The notes under the pieces: generated by a model
Seen by the model: only the letters and a program-made list of their open reading frames with translations
Databases searched by the model: none
Told to the model about the DNA's origin: nothing
Shown here: positions 41,659 through 53,927 of the stretch, piece after piece
Layout of the letters: every line of letters starts with the position of its first letter
How positions within the stretch are numbered: position 1 is the first letter of the stretch
Position numbers and translations under genes: made by a program
DNA from: Anoxybacteroides rupiense
GTDB taxonomy: Bacteria > Bacillota > Bacilli > Bacillales > Anoxybacillaceae
NCBI RefSeq assembly: GCF_014196195.1
Contig: NZ_JACIDF010000006.1
Coordinates: forward strand, 172,749-236,748
DNA length: 64,000 nucleotides
Direction of reading: 5' to 3'

Positions 41659-42600
41659 GTGGTTATGGAAAAAAATCATTCTTATACAACCGAGGAAGTT
41701 GCTAACATATTAAAAGTTTCCAAATTAACTGTATACGATTTGGTGAAAAAAGGGCGATTGCCTGCTTATCGTGTCGGACGGCAAATGAGAATCGATCCTT
41801 CTGATTTAGAAGAGTATATCAAACGGTCAAAAGGAAAGCTACAGCCATTCCATCATAAAGAAACAACAAGCGACACACAAGAGTATTTGCAAGTAAGGCG
41901 ATTAGTCATAAGTGGTCAAGATATCAGTTTAGATATTTTGGCTAACTACTTAGAAAAATCCTCGAAAAAGTTTCGTCCGCTGCGTTCTTATACCGGGAGC
42001 TTGGAAAGTCTTATTTCCATGTATCAGGGCTATTCAGACATTGTAAGTACACATTTAATAGAAGGCGTTTCTGGTGAATATAATGTTCCCTATATCAATA
42101 AGATACTCGTGAATTTTCAGTATATCGTCATTCGACTGCTGGCTAGGAGGGCAGGCTTTTATGTCAAAAAAGGCAATCCATTGAATATAAAGCATTGGGA
42201 AGATTTAAGAAAAAAAGATATAAAAATGGTGAACCGTGAAAAAGGAGCTGGCGCTCGAGTTTTACTGGATGAAAGTTTGAAAAAATATCGCATCCCTGTA
42301 TCTGGAATCAATGGTTACGATGACGAGGTAACCAATCATGTCAGTGTCGCAAGTGCTGTCGCCAAAGGGAGAGCGGATGTCGGCGTAGGAATTGAAAGGG
42401 GCGCTAATCTAGTGAAAGAGGTTGATTTCATTCCGCTTGTCAACGAAAAGTATGATTTGGTGATTTTAAAGAATGAGGAGAATCGAGAATTAATAAGTCA
42501 AGTGCTGCAAATTTTAAGCTCTGACAGCTTTCGAAATGATTTGGAAGCATTAGGCGGCTACGATTTATCACAAACAGGACAGGTGGTTTATGAAACATGA
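41659..42600 (+). CDS. HTH regulator with periplasmic-binding-protein-like molybdate domain (YvgK-like)
   Basis: 313 aa. Seen: an excisionase-type HTH at residues 8-53 (TTEEVANILKVSKLTVYDLV...YRVGRQMRI), a linker, then a PBP-like domain (about 85-310) with YTGSLESLISMYQGYSDIVSTHLIEG, NREKGAGARVLLDE and SVASAVAKGRADVGVGIE. Known: B. subtilis YvgK has this layout beside molybdate genes. It probably senses molybdate and controls the divergent modB and the following modA. Start: GTG 41659 (spacing 6 from GGAGG) or ATG 41665. A terminator follows, so modA has its own promoter. Confidence 0.85.
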   Translation: MVMEKNHSYTTEEVANILKVSKLTVYDLVKKGRLPAYRVGRQMRIDPSDLEEYIKRSKGKLQPFHHKETTSDTQEYLQVRRLVISGQDISLDILANYLEKSSKKFRPLRSYTGSLESLISMYQGYSDIVSTHLIEGVSGEYNVPYINKILVNFQYIVIRLLARRAGFYVKKGNPLNIKHWEDLRKKDIKMVNREKGAGARVLLDESLKKYRIPVSGINGYDDEVTNHVSVASAVAKGRADVGVGIERGANLVKEVDFIPLVNEKYDLVILKNEENRELISQVLQILSSDSFRNDLEALGGYDLSQTGQVVYET

Positions 42601-42642
42601 ATCGAGTGATATCCAGCCAATTTAAAGCTGGAATAAATGATG

Positions 42643-42675
42643 GCCAGAGTTCTTTCTCGAAAACTCTGGCTTTTG
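42643..42675 (+). terminator. Terminator after the molybdate regulator
   Basis: GCCAGAGT / ACTCTGGC stem then TTTTGTTTT. Confidence 0.85.
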
Positions 42676-42721
42676 TTTTCCGTATGATTTCATATTTTTA
42701 TATTTAGTTATATCTTATATG

Positions 42722-42760
42722 ATTTAATTATATAATGTACAAAATGATTTTAAATAATTA
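42722..42760 (+). promoter_or_regulatory. modA promoter/operator region
   Basis: ATTTAATTATATAATG contains a TATAAT -10 and the motif shared with the modB side; the following 45 bp are AT-rich. Confidence 0.4.
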
Positions 42761-42806
42761 TAATTAGTTTTATTGATGACAAATGAAGAAAGGAAGGGGC
42801 AGAATC

Positions 42807-43604
42807 ATGAAGCATTCGATTCGCGTGATCATGAGTATGTTTTTGTGTGCTTCTTTCCTCTTTCTTTTTGGTTGTACGAATCAAGAGGAAAAACAGGAAG
42901 CGAAGCAGACTGTAAAGCTAACCATCTCAGCAGCATCCAGTTTACAAGACGCGCTGACGGAAATCCAGAAACAGTATGAGAAAGAACACAAAAATATCAA
43001 ATTATCCTTTAACTTTGGAAGTTCTGGCGCACTACAGCAGCAAATCGAACAAGGAGCGCCAGTTGATTTATTTTTCTCAGCTGCTGAAGATAAATTTCGC
43101 CCTCTCGTAGACAAAGGATTGATTAACAAGGAAGAGAGTAAAAATTTGTTAGGAAATGAACTCGTTTTAATCGTTCCGAAAGACAAAGCAGGTACTATAA
43201 AAGATTTTCCGTCTTTAGGAGACGGCAACATCAAGCAATTGGCCATCGGGAATCCTGAAACAACTCCAGCAGGCCAATACGGAAAGCAAACATTGTCCAA
43301 GTTAAATCTTTGGACAAAATTAGAAGGGAAAATCGTGTATACGAAGGATGTGCGTCAAGTATTATTGTATGTAGAAACAAATACGGTGGATGCGGGGATT
43401 GTATTCAAAACGGATGCCCAAATCTCTGATAAAGTAAAAATGGTTGACACAGCAGCTGGTAATACGCATGATCCGATTATTTATCCGGTCGGGATCATAA
43501 AGAATACGAAGCATAAAACAGAAGCGACAACTTTCTACCAATACATACAGACAAAAGAGGCTCGCCGAATCTTTGAAAAATATGGATTTAAGATTTTGAA
43601 ATAA
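42807..43604 (+). CDS. modA: Molybdate-binding lipoprotein
   Basis: 265 aa from ATG 42807 (AGGAAGGGG upstream). Seen: lipoprotein signal with LFGC (Cys near 22), then ISAASSLQDALTEI, FNFGSSGALQQQIEQGAPVDLFFSA, LVLIVPKD, AIGNPETTPAGQYGKQ and GIVFKTDA: all hallmarks of ModA, including the two Ser-rich oxyanion-binding loops. It captures molybdate outside the membrane for ModB and the ATPase encoded on the other strand. Splitting modA from modBC by the regulator is unusual compared with a simple modABC operon. Confidence 0.93.
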   Translation: MKHSIRVIMSMFLCASFLFLFGCTNQEEKQEAKQTVKLTISAASSLQDALTEIQKQYEKEHKNIKLSFNFGSSGALQQQIEQGAPVDLFFSAAEDKFRPLVDKGLINKEESKNLLGNELVLIVPKDKAGTIKDFPSLGDGNIKQLAIGNPETTPAGQYGKQTLSKLNLWTKLEGKIVYTKDVRQVLLYVETNTVDAGIVFKTDAQISDKVKMVDTAAGNTHDPIIYPVGIIKNTKHKTEATTFYQYIQTKEARRIFEKYGFKILK

Positions 43605-43773
43605 GCGATGTCCTACCAGCGGTTAAGAACACGATAACGCACATGTGTTCAAGATGAATCGATCCATTAACGGCTATTTATTATATCGCATAAGTGATTT
43701 TACCAGTTAAGGATAAGTAGAAATTGGAACGGATCACCCATGCAAAGGCAGCATCCTATTGTTTCAACGAACA

Positions 43774-43796
43774 AAGGCAAGTCAATGACTTGCCTT
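43774..43796. terminator. Bidirectional terminator between modA and Mo-oxidoreductase
   Basis: AAGGCAAGTC / GACTTGCCTT perfect 10-bp stem with a 3-nt loop. The gap (43605-43909) holds nothing else recognised. Confidence 0.7.
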
Positions 43797-43909
43797 ACAT
43801 CACATCAAAAACAAGCAAAAAGATGCATCCTCGATTTCACCCTTTATGTTTGGTGTGAAAAGAGGGGAGCCATGGTGCACCTATTCACGCCAATAATCTC
43901 CTTTTCATC

Positions 43910-45949
43910 CTAACATTTCTCCACATCGACACGTCCTGAAAAAAAAGTGGCTCCACCGCCCATATCGGCGATCCGATCTGGAGTAAGGGAGTTTACTAAA
44001 CGCTTCGCTTCTGAAGAATCTGCCCAAAGTCCTTGCGTGACAACGACACCAGGAAGCACATGTTCTCCAACAGAAGCTTTCAATATACATTCCCCGCGCT
44101 CATTCCACACCCGGACTTGGTCTCCATCCTGAATTCCTTTCGCTAAAGCATCTTGGATATTCATATATAAACGCGGTTCTTTTTCGAAAGAAATGTGTTT
44201 TTCGTGATTCGAAAAAGTGGTGTTTAAGAAATTATGATTGGGACCAGGCACAAATAAAAAAGGAAAGTCTCCATCATCAGCAATCGGTGTATAGGTTGGC
44301 AACGGTGGATAGCCATGTTGTTCCATTTTTCTCGAATAAAGCTCAATTTTTCCGCTTGGAGTCGGCAGCTTTCCCGGCAGCAACGGTTTGACATTTGCTT
44401 TTATATACTGCTTTTCCACCAATGCTTCATAATCGATTCCTTGCAAAAAAGGATGATTTAGGTTATCCAAGGCTTGCCTAATCATTTCCTCTTCGGTTTC
44501 GTATAAACATGAATCCTCAAAGCCCATGTTTTTCGCAAGCAATTGGAATACTTCGACATTGGATTTGGCCTCTCCATACCGTTCAATTACAGGCTGCTGG
44601 ATTTGAATATAATGGTGCCAGTATGAGGTATAAAGATCCGTATTTTCGAATGAAGAGGTGGCAGGAAGCACAATATCTGCATATTTGGCTGTTTCTGTTA
44701 AAAATAAGTCATGCACGACGACAAAAAGATCTTCTCTTGCCAATCCTCTCCTTACCTTATTGCTATCCGGGGCGACCACTGCCGGGTTTGTACCATACAC
44801 GAATAAAGATTTGATGGGCGGATCTTGTTCCAATAATGCCCGGCCGAGCAGATTCATGTTAATGATTCGCGTATCCTTCTTTTGCAGCAAATCCGGGCGC
44901 TGCAAGCTCTTTTGATTAAGCGCCAAATAGCCGCTATTGGATTTGATCGCTCCGCCGCCTTTGACAAGCCATTGTCCGGTCAAGGCAGGAAGGCAAGCGA
45001 TGGTCCGGATACACATGCCTCCATTGTCGTGATGCTGAAGGCCATTGCCAATTCGAATAAAAGAAGGTGTTGTTTGCCCATACCATTTAGCAAGCTGATA
45101 AATATCTGCAACAGGAACACCTGTTACTTTGGAAACCGTGACAGGGTCGTATTGGACGACATGCTCACGCAATTCTTCATGTCCGACTGTATATTTCGCC
45201 AGAAAGTCATCGTCTACCATATTTTCCATAAACAAAATGTGCATCACGCCTAAAGCGAGAGCCGCATCGGTACCCGGCAAGATCGGAATGAACCAATCGG
45301 CGAACTGGCCGGTTTGATTTTTATGAACATCAATAACAATGATCTTTGCTCCGTTTTTTCGGGCTTTTTGGGCCAATACTACTTGATGCATGTTCGTGCT
45401 GACCGCATTGATTCCCCAGAAGATGATGAGTTTTGCATGAATCGTATCTTCCGGATCTGTTCCAAAGCCGCCTCCCATTGTATATTGAAGTCCTTCTGAT
45501 CCAGCTGACGAACAAATGGTTCGATCCAACAGGGAGGCGCCCAACCGATGGAAAAACCGCCGATCCATTCCTTCGGCGCTAAGTCTCCCCATATTGCCAT
45601 AAAAGCTATACGGAAGAATGCTTTCAGGTCCTTCTGTTTCAATCAGCTCTTTCCATTTTGCCGTAATGGTCTCCATCGCTTCGTCCCAGCTGATCCGCGT
45701 AAATTTTCCTTCACCTTTAGCCCCTGTACGTTTCAATGGATATTTCAAGCGCTTGGGATCGTAAATTCGTTCGGTCATATTCCGCACTTTATTGCATATA
45801 TTGCCTTTTGTCACAGGATGATCCGGATCTCCTTGGATTTTCACGATTTTTCCATCTTGCTTATGTACGAGCAACCCGCATTGATCGGGACAATCCAGAG
45901 AACAAACGGACGGAAATACACCTGTTGGCTGCTGCACAAATGGTTCCAT
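43910..45949 (-). CDS. Molybdopterin oxidoreductase (DMSO-reductase family, YoaE-like)
   Basis: 679 aa from ATG 45949 (AAAGGAG upstream). Seen: N-terminal 4Fe-4S motif CSLDCPDQC then NICNK, RISWDEAMETI, the Mo-site region TICSSAGSEG with Ser as likely metal ligand, FWGINAVSTNMHQ, ADWFIPILPGTDAALALG, YGTNPAV, LPATSSFENTDLY and the C-terminal MopterinBD with VRVWNERGECI. No Tat signal, so cytosolic. Similar proteins in Bacillus (YoaE, YyaE) are putative formate-dehydrogenase-like oxidoreductases. Closeness to mod genes fits its cofactor need. Confidence 0.9.
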   Translation of the reverse strand: MEPFVQQPTGVFPSVCSLDCPDQCGLLVHKQDGKIVKIQGDPDHPVTKGNICNKVRNMTERIYDPKRLKYPLKRTGAKGEGKFTRISWDEAMETITAKWKELIETEGPESILPYSFYGNMGRLSAEGMDRRFFHRLGASLLDRTICSSAGSEGLQYTMGGGFGTDPEDTIHAKLIIFWGINAVSTNMHQVVLAQKARKNGAKIIVIDVHKNQTGQFADWFIPILPGTDAALALGVMHILFMENMVDDDFLAKYTVGHEELREHVVQYDPVTVSKVTGVPVADIYQLAKWYGQTTPSFIRIGNGLQHHDNGGMCIRTIACLPALTGQWLVKGGGAIKSNSGYLALNQKSLQRPDLLQKKDTRIINMNLLGRALLEQDPPIKSLFVYGTNPAVVAPDSNKVRRGLAREDLFVVVHDLFLTETAKYADIVLPATSSFENTDLYTSYWHHYIQIQQPVIERYGEAKSNVEVFQLLAKNMGFEDSCLYETEEEMIRQALDNLNHPFLQGIDYEALVEKQYIKANVKPLLPGKLPTPSGKIELYSRKMEQHGYPPLPTYTPIADDGDFPFLFVPGPNHNFLNTTFSNHEKHISFEKEPRLYMNIQDALAKGIQDGDQVRVWNERGECILKASVGEHVLPGVVVTQGLWADSSEAKRLVNSLTPDRIADMGGGATFFSGRVDVEKC

Positions 45950-46588
45950 CTTTTTCTCCTTTCCATTATTCCAGATTGTAAATAAAGCCATGTTTACACA
46001 TCAGTTAAGATGCTTAATATGATAAAATAATTTGAAAAGTAAGGCAATCATAATCGATAGGCTTTTTAGATCTCTCATTTGTTTTACAGAAAAAATGCAG
46101 AAAGCATGAAGGAAAGATTTATAAATGCAACGGAAAGGTGATGAACTTGTATGAAAAAATATGTTTTTTAAATACAGAAAATAAGAGATTAAGTGTAGCC
46201 ATCTTTCGTGTTATAAAGTTTATTGATATCATTATTACGTATTTCCTGACAAAAGCCTTCCGCCTCTAAAAGCGGAAGAACCTTCTCTCGATGATTAGAA
46301 GGAGATGGATGGCAGTCGGCATTAGCCAAAATGATTGAAAAATAAGAACATATGTACTATTATATATTTGTAAGCGGGCTCGTTTATGGATAAAAGTTTT
46401 ACATAAAATAGTGAGTACGATAGACCTGGATACATAGCGACACTTGTTTGTCAAAGTATCAATGTACACATACAGAGGTTCCGAACTATCATTTTAAGTT
46501 ACATCCAAAAGTCAAATTCCATATATTGTATGAAAAACAACTCTTATTTTAACAATTTAGAGAACCATTCAGCTGAGGAGTGACAGAA
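45950..46588. other. Gap with a degenerate hairpin and no gene
   Basis: AT-rich, 640 bp. Seen: a foldback TTCCGCCTCTAAAAGCGGAA at 46258-46277, followed by GAACCTTCTC and CGATGAT, resembling the IS-relic composition. A 68-codon minus-strand frame (46266-46469) has no domain. TATA-like elements precede the glycosyltransferase near 46520-46540. Confidence 0.4.
46258..46277. repeat. Small perfect foldback, possible IS-end remnant
   Basis: TTCCGC / GCGGAA arms around CTCTAAAA, within CAAAAGCC...GAACC. Weakly like the IS200/IS605-type hairpins. Confidence 0.3.
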
Positions 46589-47788
46589 ATGGCGCGTGTT
46601 TTATTTATTAATGCTGGATCGGAAGGGCATGTCAATCCAACGATCGGAGTTGTTCAAGAGCTTATTTCACGCGGAGAAGAGGTTGTATACTTTACGATCG
46701 AAGCTTTTCGAGAGCGAGTGGAAAAGACGGGGGCTACTGTACGAACGTTTGATGATCAAAAATTTCTTAAAGCCTTTCTTTCAGGAGGAAGAAATTATTT
46801 GCTTGAAAGAGTCAACGGTCTTTTACGTACGGCAGATATCGTCATACCTAGCGTTCTTGAACAGATCAACGGGGAGCATTTTGATTACATCATCCATGAT
46901 TCCATGTTTGGTTGTGGACGGTTACTCGCCCAAATTCTTGAAATTCCCGCTATCAATTCTTGTACTTCTTTTGCGCAGACAAAAGCTTCCTTTGATAAAA
47001 TGCTGGAACATCTTTCGAAAGAAATTCCTGCAAAACTACTGAACGCTGTATACGATGAATTTCAACACCTTGCAGAAATGGTGGAGAAAAAATATCATGT
47101 GGAGATCCATTCTCCTTATGAAGTTTTTTGTAATCCTGCACCGCTTACCATCGTTTATACAACTAGAGAGTTTCAACCTTCTGGAGAAGCATTCGACCAA
47201 ACTTACAAATTTGTAGGTCCATCTATCTCTTCGCGATTATCACACGAAAACTTCGATCTTACTGAAATTAAGGGGAAAAGTCTCATTTACATTTCATTAG
47301 GTACGGTCTTCAATCAAGCAATTGATTTCTATAAGCTTTGCTTTAAAGCACTGGGGAATACGGATTATACTGTTGTCATGTCTGTTGGGAAAAAAACGAA
47401 AATTTCGGATTTAGGTGAGATTCCTAAAAACTTCATTGTAAAAAATTATGTCCCACAAATGGAGGTGCTGAAATACAGCCAATTATTTATTACGCACGGC
47501 GGAATGAACAGTACTAATGAAGGTCTTTATTATGGGGTTCCGCTTATTGTAATTCCACAAAGCGCGGATCAGCCGATCATTGCAGAACAAGTTGTCAATA
47601 TCGGAGCCGGTATTCAATTAGAAATGCAAAGTTTGACTGCAAATCAACTGCGTGAAGCCGTAGACCACGTGTTAAACGAACCAGCTTTTCACCAAGCAGT
47701 GGCAAAGATTAGAGAATCCTTTCAAAAAGTAAGCGGATATCGTCAAGCGGTTGATGAGATTTTCAAATTTCAAAGTCGTTTATATTAA
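46589..47788 (+). CDS. Macrolide-type UDP-glycosyltransferase (GT1, YjiC/YdhE-like)
   Basis: 399 aa from ATG 46589 (GAGGAG 8 bp upstream; a GTG at 46580 overlaps the site). Seen: N-terminal VLFINAGSEGHVNPTIGVV with the catalytic His of GT1 (His about 15), GKSLIYISLGTVFNQ starting the donor-binding half, and the nucleotide-sugar motif THGGMNSTNEGLYYGVP (about residues 307-323) with PQSADQPIIAEQV. Known: MGT-family enzymes glucosylate macrolides, flavonoids or other small hydroxylated compounds. Cytosolic; likely detoxification. Confidence 0.9.
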   Translation: MARVLFINAGSEGHVNPTIGVVQELISRGEEVVYFTIEAFRERVEKTGATVRTFDDQKFLKAFLSGGRNYLLERVNGLLRTADIVIPSVLEQINGEHFDYIIHDSMFGCGRLLAQILEIPAINSCTSFAQTKASFDKMLEHLSKEIPAKLLNAVYDEFQHLAEMVEKKYHVEIHSPYEVFCNPAPLTIVYTTREFQPSGEAFDQTYKFVGPSISSRLSHENFDLTEIKGKSLIYISLGTVFNQAIDFYKLCFKALGNTDYTVVMSVGKKTKISDLGEIPKNFIVKNYVPQMEVLKYSQLFITHGGMNSTNEGLYYGVPLIVIPQSADQPIIAEQVVNIGAGIQLEMQSLTANQLREAVDHVLNEPAFHQAVAKIRESFQKVSGYRQAVDEIFKFQSRLY

Positions 47789-47855
47789 GGAGAAATGCTT
47801 AAAGTGCCGGCGTAATGTCTTTCTTAATTCGTAAACAACAAAGGGGGGGATTTAT

Positions 47856-48722
47856 ATGAGAACACATAAAGATCAATCCATTGATTGTGTAACATTAAGT
47901 TATGAAGATATCCCGGCATTAATAGCGCTCTCCACGTCAGTAGGATGGGATTATGATGAACATGAAATTCGAACAATAATAAAATCAGGAAAAATCTACG
48001 GATATAAAAGAGAAGGGAAAGTTGTATCAAGCGCTGCTATTATCCCTTATGACGCTTCTTTAGCTTCTATTGGCATGGTAATCGTTCATGAAGCATACAG
48101 GGGAATGGGGCTTGGGAAAATTGTTACACAAATGTGTATAGATACGGTTTCAAAGGATACTACTATTATGCTAATCGCGACGGAACAAGGAAAACCTTTA
48201 TATGAAAAAATGGGGTTTAGTGCAGTGGATTGTGTCCAAAAATATCTTTGTGATCGTTATATCCCTATTCAATCAAACGATAAAATGGAGATGGAAATAC
48301 ACACTTTTAGTCCAAAAGATTTAGCGCAAATAGTAACATTAGATGAAAGAGCGGTTGGAGCGAAAAGAAAAAAATTCCTTATTAATAGGATTGAACAAGC
48401 AAAAGAATGTTTAACTGTAAAAGATAGGGACGGAACCGTGATCGGCTATGGACTTTCGATTCTAGGACCTGTCAATCTTATCTTAGGTCCAATTGTAGCT
48501 CCTAATTTTGAAATAGCGTGTTTATTGGTAGATAAATTAGCTCGCAATCATCAAGGAAGAGTAAGAATTGATGTTCCATCAGGACATGAAGAATTTATGT
48601 TATTTCTGGAACAGCATGATTTTTATAAAGCAAGCCAGTCTCCAGTCATGATTATAAATTCAAAGCAATTACCCCCACGAAACGGGACGTTATATGGAAT
48701 CGCGGCACAGGTGTTTGGATGA
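47856..48722 (+). CDS. Two-domain GNAT acetyltransferase
   Basis: 288 aa, ATG start behind AAGGGGGGG. Seen: an N-terminal GNAT domain with SIGMVIVHEAYRGMGLGKIVTQ (acetyl-CoA loop RGMGLG, about residues 82-88) and LYEKMGF; a second, less conserved GNAT-like domain (about 145-270) with GYGLSILGPVNLILGPIVA. This matches a common Firmicute architecture with a YitH-type C-terminal domain. The acceptor is unknown. It lies 67 bp after the glycosyltransferase and may be cotranscribed, which would fit a toxin-modification unit. Confidence 0.82.
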   Translation: MRTHKDQSIDCVTLSYEDIPALIALSTSVGWDYDEHEIRTIIKSGKIYGYKREGKVVSSAAIIPYDASLASIGMVIVHEAYRGMGLGKIVTQMCIDTVSKDTTIMLIATEQGKPLYEKMGFSAVDCVQKYLCDRYIPIQSNDKMEMEIHTFSPKDLAQIVTLDERAVGAKRKKFLINRIEQAKECLTVKDRDGTVIGYGLSILGPVNLILGPIVAPNFEIACLLVDKLARNHQGRVRIDVPSGHEEFMLFLEQHDFYKASQSPVMIINSKQLPPRNGTLYGIAAQVFG

Positions 48723-48820
48723 TGTTTATGTAGGGTTACAGCAGATGAATAATGGCCGATTCCATTCTAACTTATCCTAAAAATTAAACGATGGATCACA
48801 TCTAAAAAGAAAAACCTAAG

Positions 48821-48846
48821 AAATCCTCCTAATTGAGGAGGATTTT
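48821..48846 (+). terminator. Terminator after the GNAT gene
   Basis: AAATCCTCCT / AGGAGGATTT stem with a 5-nt loop and a T-run; its stem is almost the same as that at 32315. Confidence 0.88.
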
Positions 48847-48992
48847 ATGTAGAGTATCCCGAATTGATAATTTATAAAGGCATATTCATGTGATTCTAAT
48901 ATTTAAGCCTCAAGATAACACATTCATTAATAGTTGGTATTGAGCGTTGAAAAGTATAAACCATTGGGAGACGTTCAAAGGGGACAAACGAA

Positions 48993-49508
48993 ATGATAAC
49001 CAAAGCAGAGTTAATCAATCAACCTTATTCAGGGCAATACAAGGAGAAGATATATGATATTTCGAGTCCATGGAACTCTCAAAATTGGAGTTGGATAAAG
49101 TTCACAAATGATGATTTAACAGAATGGTGTGGGAACTTTCGAGGGTTTCCGCGAGATGTTGCAATATCAAATAAGTATAACATCGTTCTTGTTCTCACTT
49201 CGGATTATTTATTTAAGCTTGATTGTTTTAGTGAAGAATTAGTCGAATATGAGTCTCATCCCCAATATCGAAGTCTAACTGTAACTCCTTTAGGAGATTT
49301 TGTACTAGCTGATTATTATGATATTGAAATTATAAAATCGAATTTAGAAGATAAGATTCCAGTACATAGTCCAATAAAAATGGATAATATCCAGCTTCAT
49401 GGTTGGTCTAATAATAAATTATCCATAATATGCGATGAATTTCTAACCGGGAACCATCATGTGGAGTTAGAGCTTGATGGCGAGACATTCGAAATAACTT
49501 TTAAATGA
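48993..49508 (+). CDS. Hypothetical protein, beta-propeller-fragment-like
   Basis: 171 aa, ATG behind AAAGGGG. Seen: no signal or membrane segment; repeated beta-strand patterns such as NIVLVLTSDYLFKLD, YRSLTVTPLGDFVLADYYDIEII and LSIICDEFLTGNHHVELELDGE, an acidic composition and five Trp. It resembles single-copy orphan proteins found beside toxin or immunity genes, but no partner is seen here. AT content is higher than for its neighbours, suggesting recent acquisition. Function unknown. Confidence 0.6.
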   Translation: MITKAELINQPYSGQYKEKIYDISSPWNSQNWSWIKFTNDDLTEWCGNFRGFPRDVAISNKYNIVLVLTSDYLFKLDCFSEELVEYESHPQYRSLTVTPLGDFVLADYYDIEIIKSNLEDKIPVHSPIKMDNIQLHGWSNNKLSIICDEFLTGNHHVELELDGETFEITFK

Positions 49509-52342
<2,834 letters not shown>

Positions 52343-52372
52343 TCGATTTAAACCCAATCCTATAACAAAATG

Positions 52373-52438
52373 GGGTGATAGACATTCGTCTATCACCCAT
52401 AGTTTTTGGAGAAAAACGATTGAACTTGGTTCTTTATA
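52373..52438 (+). repeat. Hairpin repeat A (katG terminator)
   Basis: Stem GGGTGATAGAC / GTCTATCACCC around ATTC, then ATAG-TTTTTGGAG and AAAACGATT. Nearly the same ~65-bp sequence recurs at 58370-58437 with a compensated base pair in the stem. Acts as an intrinsic terminator here. Confidence 0.8.
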
Positions 52439-52580
52439 CTGTTTCCATACCGGATATGACGTAGGACTATTTTTTCTTTATTGTGGAATCTCGGCCATCT
52501 TTAACATTTTTCCTCATATTCATGATGGCCATGCTTTTGTAAACTTGATGGTTTGAAAACGTTTTTGATAGAATATAGAA

Positions 52581-52597
52581 TGAACGTTCAGTATAAT
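52581..52597 (+). promoter_or_regulatory. TetR-type operator and -10 of the MFS-TetR operon
   Basis: TGAACGTTCA, a perfect 10-bp palindrome, is immediately followed by TATAAT (52592-52597). It probably binds the TetR protein encoded downstream. Confidence 0.6.
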
Positions 52598-52646
52598 AAT
52601 AATGTATACCGATCACAGTGACAAAATTGACTTGGAGGAACACAAG

Positions 52647-53927
52647 ATGATGGAATTGGCAACAAGGAACAGAGGAGCCATACTCATCCTTATGTTGAAC
52701 ATTTTTTTGGCTTTTGTCGGTGTTGGCCTGGTTATCCCGATTATGCCGACATACATGAACGTGCTTGGGATTTCTGGAACGGTTGTCGGCTTTCTGGTGG
52801 CCGTTTTTTCTTTAACCCAATTTTTGGTGGCGCCTTATGCAGGAAGTTGGTCAGACTTATATGGGAGAAAATGGGTGATTGTGATTGGTATGTTGATTTT
52901 TGCCGTTTCCGAATTCATTTTTGGTCTGGCCAATGACGCTCTTCTCCTGTTTCTATCGAGAATGTTGGGCGGTGTGTCAGTCGCCTTCATCATGCCAGCT
53001 GTCATGGCGTATGTGGTTGACATTACCTCAGAAGAAGAGCGGGGCACAGGAATGGGCTGGGTCAATGCGGCTATTTCGACTGGTTTTATCATCGGGCCGG
53101 CGATCGGCGGATTTTTGGCGGAATACGGTTTGCGAGTACCTTTCTTCGCAGCAGCCAGCGCCGCCGCTGTTGCTGGCGTTGTTTCGACCATTCTTCCTGA
53201 ATCGCTCGACAAGAGTAAACGCCTTGACATGATGGCGTCTCAAAAGAAACGAACCAATCAGATGGCACAACTCGCTCGGTCTTACCGCACGCCATACTTT
53301 ACTGGATTGGTGATCATTTTGATCATCTCGCTTGGAATCTCTCAATATGAAACCGTGCTTGGGCTCTTTGTCGATCACAGGTATGGATATACCCCGAGAG
53401 AAATTGCCTGGTTGATCATGATCGGCTCCATCATTGGAGCCGTCGCGCAGTTGACGCTCTTTGGACGATTAATCAATTGGATCGGCGAGAAGAAGCTGTC
53501 GGCCTATTGTCTATTGTTGATCGTCGTGTTCATGGTGGTGACCCTCTTTTCGTTCCGTTATTGGATGATGGTCACTTCAGTCACTCTTGTCTTTTTGGCA
53601 GTTGATTTTGTACGGCCAGCCATCAGCACGTATTTCTCTAGAATCGCAGGCGATGATCAAGGATTTGTGGCTGGAATGAACGCATCGTATACGAGTCTTG
53701 GAAATATTGCCGGTCCTTTGCTGGCCGGAGCTTTGTTCGATATTCAAATGAATTCGCCATTTCTAATCGGCAGTCTGATTATGCTGGCTGGTTTTCTGTT
53801 GAATTTGTACTGGATTCGCAAGGAGAGGAAAGAGCACCGGTCGGTTCACCAAAGCAACAACCATCTCTTGGACACCAAAACAAAAAACTATTATGATGAA
53901 GGTGGCAGGAGGGCATACAATGAATAA
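52647..53927 (+). CDS. MFS multidrug efflux transporter (DHA1, NorA/Bmr-like)
   Basis: 426 aa from ATG 52647 (TGGAGGAA upstream). Seen: twelve helices; motif-A loop GSWSDLYGRKWV (about residues 63-74), motif-C-like GFIIGPAIGGFLAEYG (about 140-155), helix 1 with GVGLVIPIMPTYM, typical of drug:H+ antiporters related to tetracycline and quinolone exporters. Polar basic C-terminus. The stop overlaps the start of a TetR gene by eight bases, so pump and regulator are coupled. Confidence 0.9.
   Translation: MMELATRNRGAILILMLNIFLAFVGVGLVIPIMPTYMNVLGISGTVVGFLVAVFSLTQFLVAPYAGSWSDLYGRKWVIVIGMLIFAVSEFIFGLANDALLLFLSRMLGGVSVAFIMPAVMAYVVDITSEEERGTGMGWVNAAISTGFIIGPAIGGFLAEYGLRVPFFAAASAAAVAGVVSTILPESLDKSKRLDMMASQKKRTNQMAQLARSYRTPYFTGLVIILIISLGISQYETVLGLFVDHRYGYTPREIAWLIMIGSIIGAVAQLTLFGRLINWIGEKKLSAYCLLLIVVFMVVTLFSFRYWMMVTSVTLVFLAVDFVRPAISTYFSRIAGDDQGFVAGMNASYTSLGNIAGPLLAGALFDIQMNSPFLIGSLIMLAGFLLNLYWIRKERKEHRSVHQSNNHLLDTKTKNYYDEGGRRAYNE

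Noticed and set aside
32315..48846. Two terminators (32315 and 48821) with almost the same stem as a repeat family
   Set aside because: The shared part is only the short AATCCTCCT stem, common in Bacillus terminators; flanks differ.
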